This document shows positions 1 through 8,643 of a DNA stretch of 64,000 nucleotides, piece by piece. Every line of letters begins with the position of its first letter. Positions within the stretch are counted from its first letter, which is position 1. The DNA is from an uncultured Rubritalea sp. (lineage in GTDB: Bacteria > Verrucomicrobiota > Verrucomicrobiia > Verrucomicrobiales > Akkermansiaceae): assembly GCA_937981665.1 (NCBI GenBank), contig CALJOJ010000021.1, positions 62,001-126,000 of the forward strand, in the 5' to 3' direction. Under the pieces are notes generated by a model. The model had not been told where the DNA came from, made no database searches, and saw only the letters and a program-made list of their open reading frames with translations. A program made the translations under genes and the position numbers.

Positions 1-971
1 TCAGTGACATCCTCCGCATGCTCAGCCCTGAAGACACAGTGAATATCAGCAGCAGCTTCCCTCCATTCAGTGACCTTTCACAGGTTCCATGGATGCAGCA
101 AGAATTCTACATGGTCATCATCCCTATCTCGCTCACCATCGCACTCGTTGGCCTGCTCGAATCGCTCCTCACACTTCAGCTCATTGATGACATCACCGAG
201 ACTCGTGGTAAAGGAAACCGTGAATGCATCGCCCAAGGTGCTGCAAACATCACTTCTGGAATGTTCGGAGGCATGGGAGGCTGTGCTACCATCGGTCAGT
301 CACTCATCAACATGAAGAACGGCGGACGTGGCAGAACCTCTGGCATAGTAGGAGCTCTCACCCTACTAGCTCTTATCATGCTCGGAGCAGAAGTCCTTAT
401 GGGGATTCCTGTAGCCGCTCTCGTTGGTGTCATGTTCATGATCGTCATCAGTACATTCGAGTGGTCTACCTTGAAGTCTATCGGGCGTATTCCACATTCA
501 GAACTTCTCGTCGTACTTCTTGTCACAGCTGTCACGGTCGCTACGCACAACCTCGCGATTGGTGTTGGTGTCGGAGTCTTGCTCTCCGCGCTCATTTTCG
601 CAGCTAAGAGCTCTACTCACATCCACCTCAAGACCGTGCAGGACTCAGAAGCTGACGACAGCAGGATCTACGCACCAGAAGGTCTCCTTTACTTCGGTTC
701 AGTGGCTGACTTTAATGAGAGATTCACAGCCACATCTGATCGTAAAAATATCATCATCGACTGCGAGAAAATGCGTGTCGCTGACCTCTCAGGCATCGAA
801 GCTCTCAACAGCATGGCTGAGAAGTACGAAAAAGCAGGCAAGAACCTCAAGCTTCGTCACCTCTCCGCTGAGTGCAGAGCAATGCTCACTAAAGCTGGAT
901 CATTCGTCACAGTAGAAGTTCTACCTGATGACCCAGCCTACTCAGTAGCCAACCTCAGAGCAGAAATCTAG
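1..971 (+). CDS. SulP-family anion transporter with STAS domain (5' truncated by window edge)
   Basis: The reading frame is open at the left edge, with codons before the first visible Met, so the N-terminal transmembrane half lies outside the window. The visible part has the later hydrophobic helices of a SulP (SLC26-type) transporter, including the Gly-rich stretch GGMGGCATIGQS typical of the family. After these come about 110 residues of cytoplasmic STAS domain with the conserved DLSGIEAL loop (anti-sigma-antagonist-like fold). Family members move sulfate, bicarbonate or other anions, often coupled to H+ or Na+. The substrate cannot be read from this fragment. A short inverted repeat (AGTCC/GGACT) follows the stop codon but has no U-run. 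The next genes are a separate symporter operon. Confidence 0.9.
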   Translation, partial: SDILRMLSPEDTVNISSSFPPFSDLSQVPWMQQEFYMVIIPISLTIALVGLLESLLTLQLIDDITETRGKGNRECIAQGAANITSGMFGGMGGCATIGQSLINMKNGGRGRTSGIVGALTLLALIMLGAEVLMGIPVAALVGVMFMIVISTFEWSTLKSIGRIPHSELLVVLLVTAVTVATHNLAIGVGVGVLLSALIFAAKSSTHIHLKTVQDSEADDSRIYAPEGLLYFGSVADFNERFTATSDRKNIIIDCEKMRVADLSGIEALNSMAEKYEKAGKNLKLRHLSAECRAMLTKAGSFVTVEVLPDDPAYSVANLRAEI

Positions 972-1057
972 TTTCCCCTCTAGTCCCTCCCGGACTTAAA
1001 TCCCCATTGCGCTAATTATTTTACCTGCCGCCATTCTTTCCTCTTGTAGGAAGTGAG

Positions 1058-1106
1058 TTCTGACTGCTAATACTAGCTTTAGCTATACTAACCTAGCTAG
1101 TCAGAA
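1058..1106 (+). promoter_or_regulatory. Inverted repeat in front of the symporter operon
   Basis: TTCTGACT at 1058-1065 is matched by AGTCAGAA at 1099-1106. The 33-nt interior is rich in TAGCT/CTAG repeats. The second arm ends 6 nt before the start codon at 1113. It could be a hairpin in the 5' leader or an operator; nothing identifies the ligand or protein. Confidence 0.4.
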
Positions 1107-1112
1107 TTCATT

Positions 1113-1418
1113 ATGGAAAATAATCAACCAAGTCACGAAGACAACGAAACCTCCGGCGGATACAGAAAATCCAGTCTCCGCATTCTCTTCTCACTACTGA
1201 GCGTCTGGTTCATAGTCAGTTTTGGTTGTGGCATTCTTTTCAGAGAAACTCTTGATCAGTTCACGATAGGAACTGCCCCCCTCGGATTCTGGATGGCTCA
1301 GCAAGGTTCCATCATCTGCTTCGTCCTCATTCTCATCGCCTACGCTATTCTTATGGGCAGGCTCGATAAGAAATACGGTTACGATGAAGCACCTGCGAAC
1401 GGAGAGGAGACCAAGTAA
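1113..1418 (+). CDS. DUF4212 small subunit of a two-component Na+/solute symporter
   Basis: This 101-residue protein has two predicted membrane helices (about residues 26-46 and 64-88) and a charged tail, the size and shape of the small subunit that travels with ActP-like sodium/solute symporters. The stop codon at 1418 directly abuts the start of the large-subunit gene at 1419, so the two are probably translated together. The purine-rich GGAGAGGAG near its 3' end could serve as ribosome-binding site for the next gene. The small subunit's exact role is unknown in the family. There is no Shine-Dalgarno sequence before its own ATG. Confidence 0.85.
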   Translation: MENNQPSHEDNETSGGYRKSSLRILFSLLSVWFIVSFGCGILFRETLDQFTIGTAPLGFWMAQQGSIICFVLILIAYAILMGRLDKKYGYDEAPANGEETK

Positions 1419-3209
1419 ATGAACCAAAATATCTGGAACTACATCTTTATTGGCATCAGTTTTGCCATCTACATCGTCATCGCACTCAGATCTCGCGCAG
1501 GCTCTACTAAGGAATACTACACCGCTGGCGGTGGCGTTTCCCCACTCGCAAATGGCATGGCAACAGCAGCCGACTGGATGTCAGCGGCTACTTTTATTTC
1601 CATGGCAGGCCTCATCGCAAGTAAAGGCTACGATGGTGCTCAGTACCTCATGGGCTGGACCGGTGGATTCGTCCTCCTCACCATCCTTATGGTTCCTTAC
1701 CTAAGAAAATTTGGTAAAGCAACCGTACCTGACTTTGTCGGAGATCGCTATTATTCTAAGACAGCCCGTGGCGTCGCAGTAATCTGTGCCATCTTCATCT
1801 GCATGACCTACATCATGGGCCAGATGCGCGGTGTTGGTGTCGTTTTCTCTCAGCTTTTTGAAATTTCTATCACCAGTGGTGTCCTCATCGGTTCTGCGAT
1901 CGTATTCTTCTACGCTGGCCTCGGAGGAATGAAAGGCATCACCTACACTCAAGTCGCTCAGTACTGCGTGATGGCACTCGCCTACACCATTCCAGCTATC
2001 TTCATCGCCATCGTGATGACTGACAGCTTCCTCCCTCAGCTCGGACTCATAGGCACAGTCAAAGACGGAGTCCCCTTCCTAGACAAAATCAACAACATCA
2101 ACCAAGAGTTAGGCTTCCAGGAATATACGGCTAGTAAGATCAGTACGCTAAATATGTTCTGCATCACCGCAGCACTCATGTGTGGTACAGCTGGGCTTCC
2201 TCACGTCATTGTTAGATTCTTCACAGTTAAGAACGTTAAGGCGGTACGTAAGTCCGCATGCTGGACCCTCGGTTTCATCGCAGTCATTTACCTTACAGCT
2301 CCAGCTATCGGCGCATTCTCACGTGTCAATCTCATCGAAAAGCTCCACACCACTAGCTATGAAGAAACTCCAGCTTGGTTCAAAGACTTTGAAAAAACTG
2401 AGCAAATGTCATGGGTCGATAAAAATGGAGATGGCAAAATCCAATACTTCGGCAAGGGAAAATCTGATCAAAATACAGACTCTGTATTCAAAGGTAAGAA
2501 GCCAAGCCTCGCAGCTGAAGATCAATTAGGCGCACACGGTCAGCGACTCATCACAAATGAGATCGATAACACAAACCCGAACGAACTCTGGTTTGGAGCC
2601 GACATCATGGTAATGGCAAACCCACACATGGCAGGACTGCCTAAATGGGTAATCGCTCTCCTCATGGCGGGTTGTATCGCTGCCGCGCTCTCCACAGCTG
2701 CAGGACTACTCCTCGTTCTATCCACAGCTATCTCTCATGACTTGATGAAGAATATCGTCAACCCAAACATCAGCGATAAGCAAGAAGTGAAGTACGCCCG
2801 CATAGCATCCTTCGTTGCCCTATCAGTAGCAGCCTACTTTGGGATCAATCCTCCAGCAGACTTGATAGCTAAAACAGTAGCGTTTGCCTTCGGTCTCGCA
2901 GCTTCATCCTTCTTCCCTACGCTCCTCATGGGGATTTTCTCTAAGCGAGTGAACAAGCAAGGCGGCATCGCAGGTATGATCGCTGGTATCACCTTCACTT
3001 CAACCTACATTATCTACTTCGTGGGCTGGGGAACTACTGATCAACTATGGTGGGGAATCTCACCAGAAGGAATCGGCGTTATTGGTATGTTGCTCAACTT
3101 CGCAGTTGCCTTTATTGTCTCTGCTGTCACACCAGCACCACCAGAGAGCGTTCAGAAAATGGTAGATAGAATCCATAATCCAAAAGGCGCTGGCGAATCC
3201 AGCCACTAA
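1419..3209 (+). CDS. Na+/solute symporter large subunit (SSS family, ActP-like)
   Basis: This 596-residue protein has the repeated hydrophobic helices of the sodium:solute symporter family. It keeps the early [14 protein letters not shown] motif, the [16 protein letters not shown] segment, [15 protein letters not shown], and the [19 protein letters not shown] helix near the Na+ site. The pairing with a DUF4212 subunit places it in the branch usually annotated as acetate or carboxylate permease. A hydrophilic loop (about residues 305-395) contains DKNGDGKI, an EF-hand-like loop starting near residue 334, also seen in relatives of this subfamily. The substrate is inferred only from family. The gene is followed after 8 nt by the MoeB-like gene. 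Confidence 0.9.
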   Translation: MNQNIWNYIFIGISFAIYIVIALRSRAGSTKEYYTAGGGVSPLANGMATAADWMSAATFISMAGLIASKGYDGAQYLMGWTGGFVLLTILMVPYLRKFGKATVPDFVGDRYYSKTARGVAVICAIFICMTYIMGQMRGVGVVFSQLFEISITSGVLIGSAIVFFYAGLGGMKGITYTQVAQYCVMALAYTIPAIFIAIVMTDSFLPQLGLIGTVKDGVPFLDKINNINQELGFQEYTASKISTLNMFCITAALMCGTAGLPHVIVRFFTVKNVKAVRKSACWTLGFIAVIYLTAPAIGAFSRVNLIEKLHTTSYEETPAWFKDFEKTEQMSWVDKNGDGKIQYFGKGKSDQNTDSVFKGKKPSLAAEDQLGAHGQRLITNEIDNTNPNELWFGADIMVMANPHMAGLPKWVIALLMAGCIAAALSTAAGLLLVLSTAISHDLMKNIVNPNISDKQEVKYARIASFVALSVAAYFGINPPADLIAKTVAFAFGLAASSFFPTLLMGIFSKRVNKQGGIAGMIAGITFTSTYIIYFVGWGTTDQLWWGISPEGIGVIGMLLNFAVAFIVSAVTPAPPESVQKMVDRIHNPKGAGESSH

Positions 3210-3217
3210 AATCAACC

Positions 3218-4333
3218 ATGCCCTTGTCACCTGAAGAAAACAACCGATATGCCAGACACTTCACCCTCCCAGAAGTAGGTAGACCAGGACAAGAAAAACT
3301 CAAGAACTCCTCGGTGCTCTGTATCGGCACCGGTGGATTAGGCTCTCCAATCGCACTCTATCTAGCAGCCGCTGGCGTTGGAACCATCGGCCTAGTTGAT
3401 GACGACCAGGTCGAAGCCTCTAACCTACAACGCCAGATTATCCACGGTGAATCATGGATCGGCAAGCCGAAGCTAGACTCAGCTAAAGCCAGACTATTAG
3501 AGACGAATCCTTACATAAAGGTAGTCACCTACAACACACGCTTCACCGCTAAGAACGCAGTCGAGATCATTCAAGACCAAGACTACGATGTCATCATTGA
3601 CGGAACGGATAATTTCCCCACTCGCTACCTCTCTAACGACGTCGCATACCTCTTAAAAAAGCCAAACATCTACGGCTCTATTTTCAGATTCGAAGGCCAG
3701 ATAAGCGTCTTCGCCCCACATCTTGGCGGTCCATGCTATCGCTGCATGCTCCCTGAGCCACCAGATCCTGGCACCGTTCCCAGCTGTGCAGAAGCTGGCG
3801 TCCTCGGAGTACTCCCAGGCATCATCGGTTCATTACAGGCAATGGAAACCATCAAAATCTTATTAGACGCCGGCTCTCCTCCACTAGGTAAGCTAGTCCA
3901 CTACGATGCGCTGAATACCCATTTCAAACATTTTAATTTAAGAAAAGACCCGCAATGCCCACTCTGCGGTGAGAATCCAACCATCAAGGAACTCATCGAC
4001 TACGAGGAATTTTGCGGAGTCAAACCACCAGCAACCATGACAGAAATCACCGTCACAGAACTCAGAGATAAACTCGCAGCTGGCCTAGACGGCAAGCTCA
4101 TCGATGTCCGCATGCCAGATGAAAACGCAGAATGCGCTATCGATGGCAGCACACTCATCCCCTTACCTGAAGTTCCAAACAGACACACCGAGCTACCTAA
4201 AGACGAAACACTCTACATCCACTGCAAAGGTGGTATAAGAAGCGCTAAAGCCTGTGCCTATTTAGCCACTCAAGGATTCACCAAACTCGTTAACATCAAG
4301 GGAGGAATGGACGCCTGGATCGAATTAGCCTAG
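3218..4333 (+). CDS. moeB: MoeB/ThiF-type sulfur-carrier adenylyltransferase fused to rhodanese
   Basis: The 371-residue protein has an N-terminal E1-like adenylation domain: nucleotide loop IGTGGLGSP near residue 36, the LVDDDQVEASNLQRQ segment, and GTDNFPTRYL. Two CxxC pairs (CYRCM and CPLC) form the zinc site, and the PSCAEAGVLG segment carries the expected thiol. A C-terminal rhodanese domain has the active-site loop CKGGIRS. The enzyme would adenylate the C-terminal glycine of a ThiS/MoaD-like carrier so that sulfur can be attached for molybdopterin or thiamine synthesis. The rhodanese domain is a likely sulfur donor. No carrier protein lies nearby, so MoeB versus ThiF is not settled. 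Confidence 0.88.
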   Translation: MPLSPEENNRYARHFTLPEVGRPGQEKLKNSSVLCIGTGGLGSPIALYLAAAGVGTIGLVDDDQVEASNLQRQIIHGESWIGKPKLDSAKARLLETNPYIKVVTYNTRFTAKNAVEIIQDQDYDVIIDGTDNFPTRYLSNDVAYLLKKPNIYGSIFRFEGQISVFAPHLGGPCYRCMLPEPPDPGTVPSCAEAGVLGVLPGIIGSLQAMETIKILLDAGSPPLGKLVHYDALNTHFKHFNLRKDPQCPLCGENPTIKELIDYEEFCGVKPPATMTEITVTELRDKLAAGLDGKLIDVRMPDENAECAIDGSTLIPLPEVPNRHTELPKDETLYIHCKGGIRSAKACAYLATQGFTKLVNIKGGMDAWIELA

Positions 4334-4508
4334 AATGAAACAAGCACCAGATGACACACCGATGACGAACCTCTACCTCTCATTACTAGATAGAATGCAG
4401 GTCTCAGCGAAGCGAATAGGTCACTCTACAGGCAAGCTAGACCTCATTTAAGCATAGCCAATCATTGATTTGTTATTATAATTCATCTTTCCTCTTTCAT
4501 ATTTTAAC

Positions 4509-4526
4509 TTTCAGTATATACTGAAA
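4509..4526 (+). promoter_or_regulatory. Perfect 18-bp palindrome abutting a start codon
   Basis: TTTCAGTATATACTGAAA is an uninterrupted perfect palindrome ending 2 nt before the ATG at 4529. Its size and symmetry suit a dimeric repressor, and the position would block transcription or initiation of the SRPBCC gene. No regulator gene is adjacent, so the binding protein is unknown. Confidence 0.55.
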
Positions 4527-4528
4527 CT

Positions 4529-4999
4529 ATGAACGATCCAATACATGTGCTTCAAACCGAGCAAGAGCTACCTATTACCATGGAGGAAGCATGGGACTTC
4601 TTCTCTACACCTCGTAATCTAGAAAAACTCACACCTAGTAACCTACAGTTCAAGATCATCACCTGTTCACATGATTCCATGGTTCCTGGGCAGATCATCA
4701 GTTATAAAATTAGACTCTTCCCATTCGTCTGGATGAACTGGGTCACTGAAATCACTCAGGTATCTGAGAATGATCACTTCGTAGACAACCAGCGCTCAGG
4801 CCCTTATAAAATCTGGCACCACCGCCACACATTTACAGAAACCGATAATGGAGTACTCATGAAAGATGAAGTACACTATCTACTCCCCTTCGGCTTTATT
4901 GGAAAAATCGTCCACGCTCTAGTCGTAAAGTCACAGCTCAAAGGCATCTTCGAATACCGCTATAAAACGCTAGAAGAATTGTTCGCTAAGAAAAAGTAA
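4529..4999 (+). CDS. SRPBCC-fold protein (START-like ligand-binding domain)
   Basis: The 156 residues fill one SRPBCC domain: an opening strand followed by MEEAWDFFSTPRNLEKLTPS (the usual helix-grip start), then VPGQIISYKIR, a WVTEIT strand, the FVDNQRSGPYKIWHHRHTF segment, and a long C-terminal helix. Proteins of this type are often annotated as cyclase/dehydrase or cell-division inhibitor-like, but no activity is proven for this subgroup. The hydrophobic cavity suggests lipid or aromatic ligand binding. The promoter carries the perfect palindrome at 4509-4526, so it is probably tightly regulated on its own. It converges with the HAD gene. Confidence 0.8.
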   Translation: MNDPIHVLQTEQELPITMEEAWDFFSTPRNLEKLTPSNLQFKIITCSHDSMVPGQIISYKIRLFPFVWMNWVTEITQVSENDHFVDNQRSGPYKIWHHRHTFTETDNGVLMKDEVHYLLPFGFIGKIVHALVVKSQLKGIFEYRYKTLEELFAKKK

Positions 5000-5011
5000 C
5001 TCCAGAATAGA

Positions 5012-5039
5012 TCTCACAGCTTATACTAAGTCTGTGAGA
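5012..5039. terminator. Hairpin between convergent SRPBCC and HAD genes
   Basis: TCTCACAG (5012-5019) pairs with CTGTGAGA (5032-5039), with further pairing inside the 12-nt interior. It overlaps the stop codon of the minus-strand HAD gene. Neither side has a good U-run, so a terminator role is only suggested by its place between two converging genes. Confidence 0.35.
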
Positions 5040-5680
5040 CTCTCAATGACATCATCAGCTGTACTGAAGTCTAGACAGCTAGTGAGTCTACTAGGAACAG
5101 CTACAGTGACACAGCCAGCTGCGTTACCAGCCTTCACTCCATTGAGTGAGTCTTCTATCACCAAGCATTGTTCAGGCGGAAGCATGAACCTCCTAGCACC
5201 TTCTTCATAGAGATCTGGCGCAGGTTTAATGCGTGGTGCATCACCTCTACATACCACATGCTCCAGATACTGCATAAGGTCTAACTTCTCAACCCAAGCA
5301 TCCACCCATCTGTGCGATGAGCTAGAAACAATCGCCACCTTTACTCCGTCAGCATTCAGCTTTTGTAGTAGCTCCACGACTCCAGGAAGTGGCTTCACAC
5401 CTTCAAGATCTGACTCGAGCTCAACTTGACGCTGTGCATTGATCTTCTTCCAGTCGTAGCTTTTCCCAGTAAGCTCTTCGAGATACTTCTCCGGCGACCA
5501 TGTGTCAAAGTCTGAGCCAATACACTGCACGTAAGTTTCTTGAGCTAAGGTCTGCCCTTCTCCCTCGAAAACACGCATCCATGACTCATAAATAGGCCAC
5601 TCAGAATCAATAATAATCCCATCAAAGTCAAACAACACCGCCTTGATCTGCGGACTAGCAAGTAATTCAGAAGCCTTCAT
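5021..5680 (-). CDS. HAD-superfamily phosphatase, beta-phosphoglucomutase-like
   Basis: This 219-residue protein shows all four HAD motifs: motif I FDFDGIIIDSE with the nucleophile Asp, motif II AIVSSSS, motif III Lys in KPAPDLYEEGA, and motif IV VIEDSLNGVKAG. The helical cap lies between motif I and motif II, as in subfamily IA (phosphoglycolate phosphatase, beta-phosphoglucomutase, sugar phosphatases). The substrate cannot be inferred. The start is the ATG at 5680; no other Met lies before motif I. It ends in the shared hairpin with the SRPBCC gene. Confidence 0.87.
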   Translation of the reverse strand: MKASELLASPQIKAVLFDFDGIIIDSEWPIYESWMRVFEGEGQTLAQETYVQCIGSDFDTWSPEKYLEELTGKSYDWKKINAQRQVELESDLEGVKPLPGVVELLQKLNADGVKVAIVSSSSHRWVDAWVEKLDLMQYLEHVVCRGDAPRIKPAPDLYEEGARRFMLPPEQCLVIEDSLNGVKAGNAAGCVTVAVPSRLTSCLDFSTADDVIESLTDLV

Positions 5681-5693
5681 ATCCAGAAACTAA

Positions 5694-5723
5694 AAGATCC
5701 CTGCAGATAACTGCAAGGATCTT
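5694..5723 (-). terminator. Intrinsic terminator of the PEP-CTERM operon
   Basis: AAGATCC (5694-5700) pairs with GGATCTT (5717-5723), and TGCAG with CTGCA inside, around the loop ATAA. On the minus strand the stem is followed by a short U-run (TTTTAG). It sits 30 nt beyond the stop of the PEP-CTERM gene. Confidence 0.65.
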
Positions 5724-5753
5724 ATGAAAGTATTTTGTATCTCAGTCTAGAAA

Positions 5754-6392
5754 CTATGCTCTGCGACGACGCGCAAGAAGAGCAAGTCCACCAAGCCCAA
5801 GAAGAGCTGTTGATGATGGCTCTGGGATAACTGTAAAGTTAGCAAGAGCTGAATCACCTGTCACCTCTACATCGAAACTATCAACACCATCAATTAGAAT
5901 GAATTCCGTACCGTTTACAGATGTGCTATTAGCATCAGTACCATCATATCTAGCTATACCATAGTTATCTCCAGCAGTAAACGCGGTATCAGTCAACTCA
6001 AGATCAGGAAACCAATAGAAAGCAAATTCAGTACCTAGAGTAAATGGTCCAGTGGGAGTATCTGTACCAGTTCTAATCTCATTGTTAGATATAAAACTAA
6101 GACGAGTAGTTGTATCAAATCCACCGCCTACAGCAAATTCACCAATAGCAATAATTCGATCATCTGAACCATCTATGAAATAGGTGTCTGTATCCAATGT
6201 TGACTTTGAATAAGTACCTCCTACCACATCTCCAAAACCGTCACCAGCAGTATCAACTACCAGAAAACCTAGAGTTCCAGCACCAACGTTTGCATTAGTG
6301 AAAGTTGCCGGATTAAGTGAAACAACGGCACTAGAAATAGCAACTGTCGAACTGTAAATTAATATATTTAATAATGTTTTCTTTATATTCAT
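5754..6392 (-). CDS. PEP-CTERM sorting-signal protein
   Basis: The protein starts at the ATG at 6392 (MNIKKTLLN), because from here a signal peptide follows directly. The longer open frame upstream overlaps the neighbouring gene. It ends in a PEP-CTERM signal: IPEPSS, then a hydrophobic helix (TALLGLGGLALLA) and the tail RRRRA, the cue for exosortase-mediated sorting. The roughly 180-residue middle is Gly/Thr/Asp-rich with no Cys, like a secreted beta protein, and has no recognised domain. It lies 13 nt downstream of the TIGR02597-like gene, so the two are probably one transcript. No exosortase gene is in the window. Export and surface attachment are inferred from the signal. Confidence 0.85.
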   Translation of the reverse strand: MNIKKTLLNILIYSSTVAISSAVVSLNPATFTNANVGAGTLGFLVVDTAGDGFGDVVGGTYSKSTLDTDTYFIDGSDDRIIAIGEFAVGGGFDTTTRLSFISNNEIRTGTDTPTGPFTLGTEFAFYWFPDLELTDTAFTAGDNYGIARYDGTDANSTSVNGTEFILIDGVDSFDVEVTGDSALANFTVIPEPSSTALLGLGGLALLARRRRA

Positions 6393-6405
6393 AATTTCGT
6401 TTAAG

Positions 6406-7572
6406 TTATTCTGCAAGAGGATCGTAAGGCATAGCTGTCTGGAGCGTATCTTCTCTCTCTGAATCTTCGGCTTTTCTGACAACATAAACGCTACCAGCCT
6501 TGATTAGTTTTTCATCACCAAGCTCTGCTCCCGGAGCAATACTGCCCACTAGATACCATCCGTCATTCGCAGTACCTGTAGTATCAAAATATACATACAA
6601 TCTAGTAGGGTTACTGTTAAGACCTACAGGGCTATCATCATAAAGTAGCACAGTGTCACCTTCAGGAAACGTTGCATTAGTTGATTTAACAAAACCAACA
6701 TCATCGATCGATGTAAACATCTCATTAAGACTTACATCAATTGGAAATACTGAAGGTTTATAGTTATCTTGTTCAATAAAGTCAGAAAGTATCGCAATTT
6801 CATTACTACCATCTGTAGTTGGCACGTCACCTACTACGTTTACCTCATTAATATCACTTGATTCATTTCGCATAACAAACGCTTCATTTGTTCTTAAAAC
6901 CGTATCATCAACCTTAGTTGTATACTCATTAAGAGCATACCAGCCTCTGAAGCTTGCATTGTCTGCATGACTTGCATCATTAAAGTATACATAAGTTCTA
7001 CTTGGATTGTTATTAATTCCAATCACTTCATTATCATGAACTTGTAGCAAACCAAGAGGATTAACTAAATTAGCTAGAGTGAGAGGAACAACACCCTCTC
7101 CGTCAACAAACATTGTAGCTAAAGTCCAATGTGGCCTAATCTCGAAAGTATCAGATGCTACAGCACCCAAAGATGCTACAGTATCACTAGTATTATCGTC
7201 TGTATAATCAGGGTTAACTGTAACTGAACCAGCAGCATTTACTGTCACGTCAAATTTTCTACCTTCAAGAGCGCCTGTCTTGAAAATTACATAGTATTTC
7301 TCAGTCTGATTTGTTTCATCATAAACAAACTCATTCTGTGTAAAGTCGGTATTTGCAATACTTATCACGTTACCAGAAATCGCTGAAGCTTGACCACTGT
7401 ATACCATTGGTCTGTTCATTGGTAGTGAGAATGGAGTATCAGACTCGGCATTAAAAGTTAGCTTCACATAGCCTACTGGAGGAGTAACCGCTGCGCTAGC
7501 TAGATGCGGGACTGCTAGAGTCGCACAGAGTGCTGCTGCACCGATGAGAGATTTAAGGTTGTTTGTTTTCAT
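6406..7572 (-). CDS. TIGR02597-like secreted protein of Verrucomicrobia
   Basis: The 388-residue protein has a clear signal peptide (cleavage probably after HLASA near residue 27). A beta-rich body then includes two similar units with NNNPSRTYVYF and NSNPTRLYVYF, each followed by a GWY segment, consistent with an internal repeat. Its overall look matches the verrucomicrobial family TIGR02597, whose function is unknown. It is followed after 13 nt by a PEP-CTERM protein. A cell-surface or matrix role is inferred from secretion and that partner. The 183-bp AT-rich gap upstream probably holds the promoter. I am fairly sure it is a real secreted protein, less sure of the family name. Confidence 0.72.
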   Translation of the reverse strand: MKTNNLKSLIGAAALCATLAVPHLASAAVTPPVGYVKLTFNAESDTPFSLPMNRPMVYSGQASAISGNVISIANTDFTQNEFVYDETNQTEKYYVIFKTGALEGRKFDVTVNAAGSVTVNPDYTDDNTSDTVASLGAVASDTFEIRPHWTLATMFVDGEGVVPLTLANLVNPLGLLQVHDNEVIGINNNPSRTYVYFNDASHADNASFRGWYALNEYTTKVDDTVLRTNEAFVMRNESSDINEVNVVGDVPTTDGSNEIAILSDFIEQDNYKPSVFPIDVSLNEMFTSIDDVGFVKSTNATFPEGDTVLLYDDSPVGLNSNPTRLYVYFDTTGTANDGWYLVGSIAPGAELGDEKLIKAGSVYVVRKAEDSEREDTLQTAMPYDPLAE

Positions 7573-7755
7573 GATTATTATTTTTGGGGATAAGTAATTG
7601 GAGGATCATTAAAATATATACTGCTGAATGAGCAAACATTTAATTTGATTGTTAGATTTTTTTAACAATCCAAATGTTTATTAGTTGTAATATACATAAA
7701 AATTGTTTAAAGTAAAGGATTTACCCGTTTTTCTACAATTAACTTAAAACAGCTG

Positions 7756-8130
7756 TTAAAGCTCGTCTTCTAGGTATTCTTGGAGTTGACCTGGTAATTC
7801 CTGAAGCATTGGGACTAATTCTTCCTCGATATCCTCAAGGTGATTACGCTCCACTCCTGTCAGCTCTTGATCTGGTGACTTAGTACTGCACCACTGACTA
7901 GACTGGAAAAGATCAAGTAAGGCATGGGCCCCAACCACATCGAATGATTTCAGAGCCGCCTCATGATCGATCGCGCTCATCCAGAAGCCGTGTAAGCCTT
8001 CTTCTTCTATGAGAGCAGCAACCTCAATGGCATTCATGATATGCTGCTCACCTTCGGTGAGTTCCTTTTCTGGATCTGCCTCTACGTCCTCAATGAGCTC
8101 TTCTATCGCTTCGCTGTAATCTAATTTCAT
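7756..8130 (-). CDS. Acidic DMP19/DUF4375-like protein
   Basis: I place the start at the ATG at 8130 because GAGGAG lies 10 nt upstream of it on the minus strand; an earlier in-frame Met is also possible. The 124-residue product is very acidic (EAIEELIEDVEADPEKE, then a Glu-rich tail LEDIEEELVPML). The central pattern ELTEGEQHIMNAIEVAALIEEE, GLHGFW and FDVVGAHALLDLF resembles the DMP19/DUF4375 family. One member of that family mimics DNA and blocks a repressor. Acidity and size fit a DNA-mimic role, but homology is judged by eye only. It has no obvious partner gene. Confidence 0.55.
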   Translation of the reverse strand: MKLDYSEAIEELIEDVEADPEKELTEGEQHIMNAIEVAALIEEEGLHGFWMSAIDHEAALKSFDVVGAHALLDLFQSSQWCSTKSPDQELTGVERNHLEDIEEELVPMLQELPGQLQEYLEDEL

Positions 8131-8256
8131 AACTGCGCTACTCCTCATAATTTGATTGAAATTTGTCAACAGAATTTGAACCTGTTTTCTACTTGTTTAT
8201 TAGAAACAACTGATACGCGTATTTCATAAAAACACTTAATCCTCTCTGATAGATAA

Positions 8257-8586
8257 TCATAGCTCTTTAGGAGGCGTCCGGTGCTCGCCAAAATATTTTT
8301 CACTTCTGTACCTAAGCCAGACTCTGAGCGTCTGTGGGATTTTCTCGCGCTGATCCTTAGTCAAGGTTTCATAGAGTTCCATCGCCCGCTGTCTATCTCT
8401 GCGGCATGCTTTATTATTATGCGCGTCCCAATGTGACCTCGCCAGACGGATAAGGCGATTCACTTCCTTGATAAGCGTCTCCCCGACCAGAGGTTTGTTG
8501 AGTTTCTTGCGGATGTTCTTCTTGGCTGGCACATTAGAAAGATGGGTGAGATCCCCTCGCTTGTACAGCCTTCGGAGATAAAACAA
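8257..8586 (-). CDS. Small basic protein of unknown function
   Basis: I do not recognise the family. The frame gives up to 109 residues, strongly basic at the N-terminus ([10 protein letters not shown]), with a predicted helical middle ([19 protein letters not shown]) and aromatic-rich end ([16 protein letters not shown]). That pattern is too ordered to be a shadow frame. No ATG is available: the first usable codon is TTG at 8586, with GTG at 8532 as an alternative, so the start is uncertain. It is divergent from dapL with only about 57 bp between them, so promoters may overlap. An RNA- or DNA-binding role would fit the charge but is not shown. Confidence 0.5.
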   Translation of the reverse strand: MFYLRRLYKRGDLTHLSNVPAKKNIRKKLNKPLVGETLIKEVNRLIRLARSHWDAHNNKACRRDRQRAMELYETLTKDQREKIPQTLRVWLRYRSEKYFGEHRTPPKEL

Positions 8587-8643
8587 AATACGATTGTTAT
8601 TTCCGCTTGCATATCGGCTGTTTTCGTCAAGTATTTGCCCATC

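Noticed and set aside
4335-4451. Short plus-strand frame of 38 codons after moeB
   Set aside because: It has no ribosome-binding site, no recognisable family, and sits in a 195-bp gap; could not be told from chance.
6393-6485. Earlier Met of the PEP-CTERM frame (31 residues upstream)
   Set aside because: It overlaps the TIGR02597-like gene, and the signal peptide begins at the ATG at 6392.
8542-8643. Longer dapL start
   Set aside because: DapL homology begins at MARIND (8644) and the upstream part lies in the divergent promoter region.
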